64,000 nt of DNA from Bradyrhizobium sp. (GTDB taxonomy: Bacteria; Pseudomonadota; Alphaproteobacteria; Rhizobiales; Xanthobacteraceae): contig NZ_JAUSLT010000096.1 of NCBI RefSeq assembly GCF_030646015.1, positions 1-64,000 of the forward strand. The letters are read 5' to 3'. How positions within the stretch are numbered: position 1 is the stretch's first letter; every line of letters starts with the position of its first letter. This document shows positions 16,956-24,659 of the stretch, one piece after another. The notes under the pieces were generated by a model. The model was given only the letters and a program-made list of their open reading frames with translations. It had not been told where the DNA came from and made no database searches. The position numbers were made by a program, and so were the translations under genes.

Positions 16956-18158
16956 TCAGAGCGTCAGGTTTTCGGAAGGCAGACCGAGCGCCACGCGGCC
17001 GTAATTGGTGCCAGCCGCATCGAAATTGAACGCCAGGTGCGAATTGATGGCGTGGGCATCGCGGAACTGCCGCTGCAATGCGCCTGTCGTGAACAGGCCG
17101 CGCGCACCGCTCGCGGAAGACAGCAGCGACACCGCCTCGGTACTGAGATTGTCGGAATAGGCCCCGTCCCGCCGCAACCTGGTCTTGGCGGCAATATCCG
17201 GGATACGGCCGGAGCGCGCATCGGCCATCGCCTCGATACATCGCGAGCGCATGATCAGTCGGGCGGCATCGATCTTCGCGGAGGCCTCGGCAATCTTGAT
17301 CTGGGTGCTCTGGAAATCGCCGAGCTTGGCGTGATTATAGGTCGAGGCGCGATGGCGCGTGATGTCGATATAGTCGTCCAGGCAGGCCTGCGCGTTACCC
17401 AGCGCCGCGCCCGACAGCACATAGGGAAACAGCGAGAATACCGGCAGCGCATAGAGCGCATTTGGATTGTCAGCGCTTCCGGGCGTCGGGCCGCCCGACA
17501 GTTCGCCCACCGCAACGGTCATCGGTTCGGCGACGAAGGTATCGGCGACTTCGACATCGTTCGATCCCGTGCCCCGCAATCCGCTCGCGTTCCAGGTGTC
17601 GGTGACCGTGTAGTCGTCCTTGTGAAGCAGGAAGATGCGGTATTCGATGCCATCGGCCTCATCGTCGGACGAGACCACCGCGCCAAGCATATTCCATTCA
17701 CTCGAACTCACGCCCGAGGAAAACGGCCAGTGGCCCCGCAACCTGTATCCGCCGTCGACTTTGACGGCACGGCCGGAGGGAAAGATGAAGGAGGAGGCAA
17801 TCAGCGCGTCAGGGTGCTCGTTCCAGACCAGATCCTGGGCGCGCCGGTCGAACATGCCGAGCATCCAGTGATGGCTGGCGAGATTGGCGAAATTCCAGGC
17901 CACTGACGCATCGCCCCGCGCCAGCACATCGGCGCAATCGACCAGCGCGACGTAATCGAGTTCGGCGCCGCCGACCCGTTTCGGCTGCATGATCCGGAAC
18001 AGACCGGCATCATGCAGGTCGCGTTCGGTTTCCGGCGGCAGCCGCCGCAACTCCTCGGTTTTGGGCGCACGATCGCGCAAGCGCGGAACCAGCGCCTTCG
18101 CACGGTCGATCATGGCGGCATAGATGCTGATATCCGCGGGCGGACTTGCCTTTGGCAT
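16956..18158 (-). CDS. acyl-CoA-dehydrogenase-fold flavin monooxygenase (HsaA/HpaB-type)
   Basis: About 400 residues with an acyl-CoA dehydrogenase fold (ETERDLHDAGLFRIMQPKRVGGAELDYVALVDCADVLARGDASVAWNFANLASHHWMLGMF). Pairing with a flavin reductase indicates a group D flavin monooxygenase rather than a true dehydrogenase. The start at 18158 is preferred because GGGAGG precedes it; GTG/ATG choices at 18176 would sit on that ribosome site. HsaA-like enzymes hydroxylate phenolic steroid intermediates, but the substrate here is unknown. Confidence 0.83.
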   Translation of the reverse strand: MPKASPPADISIYAAMIDRAKALVPRLRDRAPKTEELRRLPPETERDLHDAGLFRIMQPKRVGGAELDYVALVDCADVLARGDASVAWNFANLASHHWMLGMFDRRAQDLVWNEHPDALIASSFIFPSGRAVKVDGGYRLRGHWPFSSGVSSSEWNMLGAVVSSDDEADGIEYRIFLLHKDDYTVTDTWNASGLRGTGSNDVEVADTFVAEPMTVAVGELSGGPTPGSADNPNALYALPVFSLFPYVLSGAALGNAQACLDDYIDITRHRASTYNHAKLGDFQSTQIKIAEASAKIDAARLIMRSRCIEAMADARSGRIPDIAAKTRLRRDGAYSDNLSTEAVSLLSSASGARGLFTTGALQRQFRDAHAINSHLAFNFDAAGTNYGRVALGLPSENLTL

Positions 18159-18328
18159 TTCGCCAACACCTCCCATTTCAGCCTTCCCTGCTATCTCGCC
18201 ACTCGTTGCGGTCTTGAGATGCGGCCGATCGGTGCGAAACCTGCTTGACCGGTCGAAGCTATCCGATGATTGTTTATCGCCTGATCACCAACTATTCAAG
18301 GCGCGGCCGGCACTGGGAGCGAACGCGG

Positions 18329-19210
18329 ATGGACAAGACCGTAGGAATCGTCGGGCTTGGCATCATGGGAGGCGCGATCGCCCGCAATCTCGTCGAGCGC
18401 GGGTGGCGCGTCATCGGCTTTGACATCGATAGCGCACGATGCGCCGAGCTTGCGCAGGCCGGTGTCACGATCGCCGATGATGCCGGCCGTGTCGCGGGCA
18501 GCGCGTCCATCATCATGACCAGCCTGCCCAGCCCCGCAGCGGTCGAGGATGTCGCGCGGCGTATCGCCAGCTCTGCCGCGCCGCCGCGGATTGTGATCGA
18601 ACTCTCCACATTCACCATCGCCGACAAGCTTCGCTTCGAAGCCATCCTGAAGCAGGCCGGCCACATTGCGCTGGATTGCCCACTGAGTGGAACCGGCGCG
18701 CAGGCCAAAAATCGCGATCTCGTGGTCTACGCCAGTGGCGACAGTGCCGCCATTGCCCGCTGCGCCGCTTTGTTTGCGGATTTCGCCAGGCAAAGCGCCG
18801 ATCTCGGCGCCTACGGCAATGGCAGCCGGATGAAATTCATCGCCAATCACCTGGTCGCCATTCACAACGTCGCCACCGCCGAGGCGATGCTGCTGGCGCA
18901 ATGCGCCGGGCTCGATCCGAACATGGTGGTCGACATGGTCGGTCCCGGCGCCGGCGGCTCGCGGATGTTCCAGATGCGCGCGCCGATGATGGTCGAAGGC
19001 GTTTACGATCCCGCCACCATGAAGGTGTCGATGTGGCAGAAGGACATGGCCATCATCGCCGAGTTCGCCGCGGACGTCGGCTGCGCCACCCCGCTGTTTA
19101 CGCTGACGCAACCGGTCTACGCGGAAGCGATGGCGATGGGACTGGGCGAGCAGGACACAGCCTCCGTGTTCGAAGTGCTGAAGAAGACCCTCGTCACCGA
19201 TGCGCGATGA
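18329..19210 (+). CDS. NAD(P)-dependent beta-hydroxyacid dehydrogenase (3-hydroxyisobutyrate dehydrogenase family)
   Basis: A 293-residue protein with the Rossmann motif VGIVGLGIMGGAIARNLVERG, the substrate-site segment DCPLSGTGAQAKNRDLVVYASGD, and the catalytic-lysine region GSRMKFIANHLVAIHNVATAEA. It oxidises or reduces a short beta-hydroxy acid. ATG 18329 after GGGAGCGAACGCGG is preferred to the upstream ATG at 18245. It is divergent from the monooxygenase at 16956-18158. Confidence 0.87.
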   Translation: MDKTVGIVGLGIMGGAIARNLVERGWRVIGFDIDSARCAELAQAGVTIADDAGRVAGSASIIMTSLPSPAAVEDVARRIASSAAPPRIVIELSTFTIADKLRFEAILKQAGHIALDCPLSGTGAQAKNRDLVVYASGDSAAIARCAALFADFARQSADLGAYGNGSRMKFIANHLVAIHNVATAEAMLLAQCAGLDPNMVVDMVGPGAGGSRMFQMRAPMMVEGVYDPATMKVSMWQKDMAIIAEFAADVGCATPLFTLTQPVYAEAMAMGLGEQDTASVFEVLKKTLVTDAR

Positions 19211-19211
19211 T

Positions 19212-19320
19212 GTAGCCCGGATGGAGCCAGCGGTCGGCGCAACAGCGCCGGGCCGGTGGCGCAATCCGGGAACGAATGCAGTGAACGCCCCGGATTTCGC
19301 AAGGGCTTCATCCGGGCTAC
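19212..19320. repeat. interspersed repeat with GTAGCCCGGAT / ATCCGGGCTAC ends
   Basis: The element starts GTAGCCCGGAT at 19212-19222 and ends with its exact inverse ATCCGGGCTAC at 19310-19320. The inside has several GCAATCCGGG-type repeats. A second, partial copy lies at 63935-64000. It directly follows the dehydrogenase stop codon. Confidence 0.75.
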
Positions 19321-19344
19321 GGGACTGAGCAACGCCCTCTCCGC

Positions 19345-19484
19345 GTCGTCCCTGCGAACGCAGGGACCCATAGCCACCGGTGTCAACTGGATGAAGATTG
19401 CATCATCCATCGCGTCATACCGAGGGCACAACGCGGTATGGGTCCCGGATCGGCGTTCGCTTGCGCTCACTTGTCCGGGACGAC
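19345..19484. repeat. interspersed repeat with GTCGTCCCTGCGAACGCAGG-type ends
   Basis: The left end GTCGTCCCTGCGAACGCAGG and the right end TATGGGTCCCGGAT...GGGACGAC are imperfect inverses. The same family occurs at 60066-60184. No coding frame in it is convincing. Confidence 0.7.
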
Positions 19485-19504
19485 ATGGGCTGGGTTTCCG
19501 ATTC

Positions 19505-20022
19505 AATTGTAAAACATCGAGAGGATATGCGTCATCATTCTCGCGGCGCCATGCGTCCGAGCTTTGCTTCTATCTTCGCCCTCGAAAGAAAGAGGGCGCA
19601 GGGAAGACCGGGTGCGCGCTGCACCCGCGGTCTCGTGTGCAAAATGCACGAGTAAAAACGCACACGAGCATACAGGTCCAGCGGAGAACACCCGGCCTTC
19701 CCTGCGCAGTGGTTTCTACCGGCTTATCACGTGCTCACCCCGGTGACCGGGCTTTCTTGCCACCGTCGCCAACGGGAAGTTTTGCTTCCCGCCGACTTGG
19801 CACCAGCGTCGGGGTGCCGGGTCCACACGTTTTTGCCGTCCGCTCGGTCTGCGCTCGTCAGTCGCAAGCTCCGCGTCCACCGCATCCCACCGCGCGTTCG
19901 TGACGATCGCGACCCGCCCCTCTCATCGGGTGAGACGAACGAATCACTAGAGGTGATTTGCCCTTCTGGAAAAGCGAAATTTTACCCGACGGGTTAATTT
20001 GTCGCACCGGGGACTCTGGGGT
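19505..20022. repeat. long non-coding interspersed repeat
   Basis: This gene-free stretch contains internal inverted segments such as CGCCCTC...GAGGGCG and overlapping open frames in several phases with no ribosome sites or family resemblance. From memory, similar sequence (GTGTGCAAAATGCACGAG, CACACGAGCATACAGG) recurs in Bradyrhizobium intergenic regions, where it is often miscalled as genes. I see no real gene in it. Confidence 0.55.
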
Positions 20023-20036
20023 AGCGCGTGCGCGCG

Positions 20037-20810
20037 CTAACCCGCCGCGCTCGAGAAATTCGGTGGACGGCGCTCGGCGAAGGCCGTGAATGCCTCGCGG
20101 GCCTCCGCGGTCTGCAGCCGCTCCTTGAAGATCGCGCTCTCGCGATCGATCTGCGCGGCAATCGCTTCGAAATCGCGCATCAGCGCCTTGGTGTGGCTGA
20201 GCGCGCCGGGCGGGCGCTTGGTCAGGGCTTCCGCCGCGGCATGCGCCCGGCTGCGCAGTTCGGCTGCCGGCACCACCGCGTTGGCCAGGCCACAGGCCAG
20301 CGCCGACGCCGCGTCGAGCGGCTCGCCAAGCGCAAACATCGCATAGGCACGGACGTAACCGATCCGCGCCGGCAACAACCAGCTCGATGCCGCCTCGGGC
20401 ACCAGAGCGAGATTGACGAACGGCGTGATCAGTCGCGCGCTCTCGGCCAGGAAGACCAGATCGCAATGCAGCAGCATGGTGGTGCCGACACCGACGGCAT
20501 TGCCCTGCACGGCCGCGATCAGCGGCTTGGTCGCCTTGCCGAGGTTCTTGATGAATCGACCCGCCTGGTTTTCGCCCTGGTCCTTGCCGATGGCCTGGGC
20601 GGCGAAGTCCGAGAGATCGTTGCCGGCCGTAAAGCTGTCGCCATCGCCCTGGAATACGACGACCCGAATTGCGGGGTCCTTCTCCGCGCGCTCCAGCCCG
20701 TCCGACAGGGCGCTGTACATGGCGCTGCTCAGCGCGTTCTTCTTGTCCGGCCGGGCCAGCGTCAAGGTCATGATTCCGGCTGCGACTTCGGTCTTCACAT
20801 AGTCTGTCAT
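20037..20810 (-). CDS. enoyl-CoA hydratase/isomerase family protein
   Basis: A 257-residue crotonase-fold protein with the oxyanion region SFTAGNDLSDF and VQGNAVGVGTTMLLHCDLVFL. Only one of the two hydratase glutamates is evident: the first position (in GVGTTM) is threonine, while the second is kept in LALVPEAASSWLLP. That pattern fits delta3-delta2-enoyl-CoA isomerase or PaaG-like enzymes better than a hydratase. AAAGGAATTCTTGA precedes the ATG. It is co-directional with the next genes upstream. Confidence 0.87.
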   Translation of the reverse strand: MTDYVKTEVAAGIMTLTLARPDKKNALSSAMYSALSDGLERAEKDPAIRVVVFQGDGDSFTAGNDLSDFAAQAIGKDQGENQAGRFIKNLGKATKPLIAAVQGNAVGVGTTMLLHCDLVFLAESARLITPFVNLALVPEAASSWLLPARIGYVRAYAMFALGEPLDAASALACGLANAVVPAAELRSRAHAAAEALTKRPPGALSHTKALMRDFEAIAAQIDRESAIFKERLQTAEAREAFTAFAERRPPNFSSAAG

Positions 20811-20843
20811 TCAAGAATTCCTTTGGGGAGAAAGCGTTTCGCT

Positions 20844-21851
20844 TCAGGCGACTTTCGCCGGCTGCGCCTGACCGGTGCCGTCGAGGAAGCCAACCAGCCG
20901 GTCACGGATGATGCGTTCGGCATCCGCCATGATGCGGTCGATCAATTCCTTCACCGTCGGCACGTCCTTGATCAGGCCGGCCACCATGCCGCAGCTCCAG
21001 GCCCCCGCATCCATATCGCCGTCGATCATGACCTTGGGATAGGCGCCGGCGACCTGGTCGTGGATATCGGCGATCTTCAGGCTGGCACCCTTCTCGCGCT
21101 CGATTTCCAAAAGCCGGTCGACGGCCTTGTTCTTCAGCACCCGCTCGGTGTTTCGGAGCGCGCGCATCACAAGGCGGGTGTCGAGTTCGGAGGCCGCCAC
21201 CAGCGCTTTCTTGACGTTGTCGTGCACCGGCGCCTCCTTGGTCGCGATGAAGCGTGTGCCCATGTTGATGCCGGCCGCGCCCATCGCCAGCGCCGCCACC
21301 AGGCTGCGCGCGTCGGCCATGCCGCCCGACGCCACGAAGGGAATCTTCAATTCTTCGGCAGCGCGCGGCAGCAGGATCATGTTCGGCATGTCGTCTTCGC
21401 CGGGATGCCCGCCACATTCGAAGCCATCGACGCTGACCGCGTCGCAGCCGATCGCCTCGGCCTTCAGCGAGTGCCGGACCGAGGTGCATTTGTGGATCAC
21501 CTTGATGCCGGCGGCCTTGAGCGCCGGCATGTATTGCTCCGGGCTGCGGCCGGCGGTCTCGACGATCTTGATGCCGCCTTCGCGGATGGCGGCGATGTAT
21601 TCCGGATAGGGCGGTGTCGTGAAAGCCGGCAGGAAGGTGAGGTTCACGCCGAACGGCTTGTCCGTCATGTCGTGACAGCGCGCGATCTCCCTGGCCAGCA
21701 ATTCCGGCGTCCGTTGCGTCAAACCCGTGATGATGCCGAGACCGCCGGCGTTCGATACCGCCGAGGCCAGTTCCGCGAAGCCGACATAATGCATGCCGCC
21801 CTGAATGATGGGATGCGCGATGCCGAACATTTCAGTGATGGCTGTTTTCAC
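20844..21851 (-). CDS. nitronate monooxygenase / NADH:quinone reductase family (FMN TIM barrel)
   Basis: A 335-residue FMN-dependent TIM barrel (PIIQGGMHYVGFAELASAVSNAGGLGIIT, VIHKCTSVRHSLKAEAIGCDAVSVDGFECGGHPGEDD, ASGGMADARSLVAALAMGAAGINMGTRF). The family includes true nitronate monooxygenases and NADH:quinone reductases; the sequence alone does not decide. GTG 21851 follows GGAGGAATTC. Its place among CoA-ester genes suggests a redox step on a pathway intermediate rather than nitroalkane detoxification. Confidence 0.83.
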   Translation of the reverse strand: MKTAITEMFGIAHPIIQGGMHYVGFAELASAVSNAGGLGIITGLTQRTPELLAREIARCHDMTDKPFGVNLTFLPAFTTPPYPEYIAAIREGGIKIVETAGRSPEQYMPALKAAGIKVIHKCTSVRHSLKAEAIGCDAVSVDGFECGGHPGEDDMPNMILLPRAAEELKIPFVASGGMADARSLVAALAMGAAGINMGTRFIATKEAPVHDNVKKALVAASELDTRLVMRALRNTERVLKNKAVDRLLEIEREKGASLKIADIHDQVAGAYPKVMIDGDMDAGAWSCGMVAGLIKDVPTVKELIDRIMADAERIIRDRLVGFLDGTGQAQPAKVA

Positions 21852-21910
21852 GAATTCCTCCGGTGGTTTTTCAGATGGTTTCCGGGCAAGCTTACATTAT
21901 TCGAAGAATA

Positions 21911-22055
21911 TCTTCTCCCCTCCCCCCGCGAAGCGGTGGGGAGGGGTCGGGGGTGGGGGGTCTATCGGCGGATGCAATTGTCAGCGAATTTTCTGAGGCA
22001 CCCCCCACCCCCGCCCCCTCCCCGCCACGCGCAAGGGCGCGTGGAGGGAGGGGAG
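21911..22055. repeat. GC-rich palindromic repeat, copy 1 of 4
   Basis: Left arm CTCCCCTCCCCCCGCG...GGTGGGGAGGGGTCGGGGG and right arm CCCCCACCCCCGCCCCCTCC...GTGGAGGGAGGGGAG are long inverse arms around a variable centre. Copies 2-4 are at 25168, 29788 and 51609. It ends six bases from the stop of the SDR gene and lies between it and the nitronate monooxygenase gene. Confidence 0.88.
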
Positions 22056-22060
22056 CGCAC

Positions 22061-22798
22061 CTACCACTTCTCCCCAAAGGGGCGGATTTCCAGTTCGAAC
22101 GTCCAGGCGCTGCGCGGCTGCTGATAAAGTTGCCAGTAGGACTCCGCGACCGACGACGGCGGCATCAGGAGATCGGGGTCGTCGAGTGCGCCCGGCCCCA
22201 GCGCCTCGAGTCGTCGCTGCCTAACCCATTCGGTGTCGACGCCGGAATCAATGATGAGGTGGGCGACGTGGATGTTTTTCGGCCCCAATTCGCGCGCCAT
22301 CGCCTGCGCCACGGCGCGCAGGCCGAACTTGGCGCTGGCGAACGCGGCATAGCCAGATCCGCCGCGCAGGCTGGCGGTCGCACCGGTGAAGAAGATGTTG
22401 CCCTTGCCTCTCGGCAGCATCAGGCGCGCGGCCTCGCGGCCGGCGAGAAAGCCGGAATAGCAGGCCATTTCCCAGACCTTGCGGAACACCCGTTCGGTGG
22501 TCTCCAGAATCGGGAAGTTGACGTTGGCGCCGACGTTGAAGATGCAGACCTCCAGCGGCGCGTGCTTGTCGGCATCGCCAAGGAAGGAAATGATTTCCTC
22601 CTCCTTGCGCGCATCGAGCGAGCGGGCGTGAATTTCGCCCCCGGCCGCCTCGATCTCCTTGACCAGCGGTTCGAGCTTGGCGCCGTTGCGCCGCCCGGCG
22701 AACACCGTGAATCCCTCGGAGGCAAACTTTTTGGCGATCTCGCTGCCGATGAAGTCACCGGCGCCGATCACGGCCACGGATGCGTTTCGCTTCTGCAA
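22061..22798 (-). CDS. SDR-family protein with Phe in place of the catalytic Tyr
   Basis: About 245 residues with the N-terminal cofactor motif SVAVIGAGDFIGSEIAKKFASEG and FNVGANVNFP in place of the usual NNAG. At the active site the family Y-x-x-x-K is read as F-A-S-A-K (GYAAFASAKFGLR), so the catalytic tyrosine is missing. I start at TTG 22798, which has GGGAGAACAACC before it; an upstream frame from 22864 overlaps the ligase gene. It may bind cofactor without normal dehydrogenase chemistry, or use another residue. Confidence 0.78.
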   Translation of the reverse strand: MQKRNASVAVIGAGDFIGSEIAKKFASEGFTVFAGRRNGAKLEPLVKEIEAAGGEIHARSLDARKEEEIISFLGDADKHAPLEVCIFNVGANVNFPILETTERVFRKVWEMACYSGFLAGREAARLMLPRGKGNIFFTGATASLRGGSGYAAFASAKFGLRAVAQAMARELGPKNIHVAHLIIDSGVDTEWVRQRRLEALGPGALDDPDLLMPPSSVAESYWQLYQQPRSAWTFELEIRPFGEKW

Positions 22799-22847
22799 GG
22801 TTGTTCTCCCGGTCAGGTCTAAATCTGTCGCTTTCAAATACGGGCCG

Positions 22848-24413
22848 TTATCGCGGTTGCGCAATCTGCAGGGACTCCGCGAGCTTGTGCTTGAGTATCT
22901 TGCCGGTCGACGTCGCCGGCAAGGCGTCGAGCAGGATGATTTCCGACGGCCGCTTGTACGAAGTCAATTGCGGGTTGATGAAGGCCATCAGATCCGCGGA
23001 CTTCATGGCTGATCCGTGCAGCAATTGGACGAAGGCGACAACTTCCTCATTGCCGTCGACCGCACGGCCGACCACGGCGCACTGCACAACGTCCTTGTGG
23101 GAACTGAGCACCGCCTCGACTTCCGCGGGGTAAACATTAAAACCCGAGCGGATGATCATCTCCTTGGTGCGGCCGACGATATAAAGGCAATCGCCCTCGA
23201 AGCGTGCGAGGTCGCCGGTGTTGAACCAGCCCTCGCGATCGATCACCTTCGCCGTCAGCTCCGGCGCGCGATAATAGCCGCGCATCACGTTGCGGCCACG
23301 AACGTGCAACTCGCCGACTTCACCCTTTGCCAACGGCATGCCATCGACCGTCCTGATCCGCGCCTCGACGCCGGGCAGCAGCGTGCCGACCGCCTGATCG
23401 GCGCGCGGCGCGTCGAAGCGTACGCCGGATATTCCGGGCGAGCACTCGGTGATCCCATAGCCATTCGAGAGCGGCAGGCCGAATTCCCTCTCCACCCGCG
23501 ACTTCAGCTCGAGATCGAGCGGCGCGCCGGCCACCGCGATCAGCCGCAGCGCACCGCGCTCGAGTTGCGCAAGACCCGTGACGGCCTTGTACTCCAGCAG
23601 GCGCTGATAGGTCGCGGGAACACCGTTGAGGATCGTGATCCCTTCTTCGGCGATGGCTTTGGCCAGCGCAGCGGGGTCGTATTTGCTGACGAGGCGAACC
23701 GTCGCACCTGACATCAGCGTCATGATCAACAGGGAGATGCCAACGATGTGCGAGATCGGCAGCACGATATAGATCTTGTCGCTCGCATCCATCTTGCGGA
23801 AATGGGCGGTGGTACTGGCGCTGATCAGCAGATTGTCATGGGTCAGCATCACGCCCTTGGGCGTGCCCGTCGTTCCCGACGTGTAGATCAGCACGGCGAT
23901 CTGCTTCGCGGCTTCGGCCTCGACCGGCTCGGGGAAGGCGCCTTCATTCAGCTTGCTGACGCCGATTTGCTTGAGGGGACCGAGCCAGCGGATCTCCGCA
24001 TCGCTGCGCGACGCATGTGCCGCCGCCTCCTTTGAAACCTCGGCGGTGAAGAACATCCGGCGCGCGCCGCTGTGGTCGCGGATCTGGTCCAGTTCCCGCG
24101 CCGACAAGCGCGGATTGGCGACGATCGCCCAGGCATCGATCCGGCTCGCCGCCAGCAGCGTGACGGCCAGCGCGATGCAGTTCTCGCTGACGATCATGAT
24201 GCGGTCGCCGGCCCGGATGCCGAGGGATCGAAGCGCCTCGGCGGTCCCGGTCACCCAGCGATCGAGTTCGCGATAGCTCAGGGAGGCGCCGTCCTCGATC
24301 AGCGCAATGCGGTCGGGAAATTCCAGGGCATGCCGGCCATAGACCTCATGGATGCGGCGCGGCAACCCGGCGCTGATTTCGGCGAGATCGCTTGCTTCCG
24401 ACAATTCCGCCAC
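22848..24413 (-). CDS. class I adenylate-forming acyl-CoA ligase
   Basis: About 521 residues of the ANL superfamily: P-loop IAVLIYTSGTTGTPKGVMLTHDN, NGYGITECSPG, the GEVGELHVRGRNVMRGYYR segment, WFNTGDLARFEGDCLYIVGRTKEMI and a C-terminal lysine in PATSTGKILKHKL. It converts a carboxylic acid to its CoA ester with ATP. GTG 24413 is preferred because GGGAGG lies six bases before it; ATG 24458 has no ribosome site. It is divergent from the HxlR regulator at 24660. Confidence 0.88.
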   Translation of the reverse strand: MAELSEASDLAEISAGLPRRIHEVYGRHALEFPDRIALIEDGASLSYRELDRWVTGTAEALRSLGIRAGDRIMIVSENCIALAVTLLAASRIDAWAIVANPRLSARELDQIRDHSGARRMFFTAEVSKEAAAHASRSDAEIRWLGPLKQIGVSKLNEGAFPEPVEAEAAKQIAVLIYTSGTTGTPKGVMLTHDNLLISASTTAHFRKMDASDKIYIVLPISHIVGISLLIMTLMSGATVRLVSKYDPAALAKAIAEEGITILNGVPATYQRLLEYKAVTGLAQLERGALRLIAVAGAPLDLELKSRVEREFGLPLSNGYGITECSPGISGVRFDAPRADQAVGTLLPGVEARIRTVDGMPLAKGEVGELHVRGRNVMRGYYRAPELTAKVIDREGWFNTGDLARFEGDCLYIVGRTKEMIIRSGFNVYPAEVEAVLSSHKDVVQCAVVGRAVDGNEEVVAFVQLLHGSAMKSADLMAFINPQLTSYKRPSEIILLDALPATSTGKILKHKLAESLQIAQPR

Positions 24414-24473
24414 GGCCGACCTCCCGACATGAATCCCGCCCGTTCCCGGCGGCTTCATTATCGATCAACTAAC

Positions 24474-24488
24474 GTTCTTTTTTAGAAC
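24474..24488. promoter_or_regulatory. putative HxlR operator 1
   Basis: GTTCTTTTTTAGAAC is a hyphenated palindrome with 5-bp arms between the divergent acyl-CoA ligase and HxlR genes. It matches 24605-24619 at 11 of 15 positions. Confidence 0.5.
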
Positions 24489-24604
24489 TCGTCAATCCCG
24501 ATCATGGCAAGAATTTCGTAATTTGGAAGAACCTTTCCTCCACTTATGGCCGCCAAGACGGGCGTTTTTGACGGTCCGCATTTACAATCGACGCATTCCT
24601 CAAT

Positions 24605-24619
24605 ATTGTTTTTTAGTAT
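24605..24619. promoter_or_regulatory. putative HxlR operator 2
   Basis: ATTGTTTTTTAGTAT resembles the palindrome at 24474 (shared core TTnTTTTTTAGnA). It lies 40 bases before the proposed start of the HxlR gene, a suitable place for autoregulation. Confidence 0.42.
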
Positions 24620-24659
24620 TAAATAGGAACTTATGGCGACGGATGGCCGGAGAAGGCAC

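Noticed and set aside
19256..19903. Several overlapping frames of 60-215 codons in the repeat region
   Set aside because: They fall in interspersed repeats, lack ribosome sites and look like commonly miscalled repeat ORFs.
21911..22055. Possible CRISPR or insertion sequence from regular GC-rich repeats
   Set aside because: The unit is a single palindromic element with no spacer periodicity and no transposase frame.
20028..22124. A 698-codon plus-strand frame
   Set aside because: It runs antisense to the crotonase and nitronate monooxygenase genes and into a palindromic repeat; its composition is that of a shadow frame.
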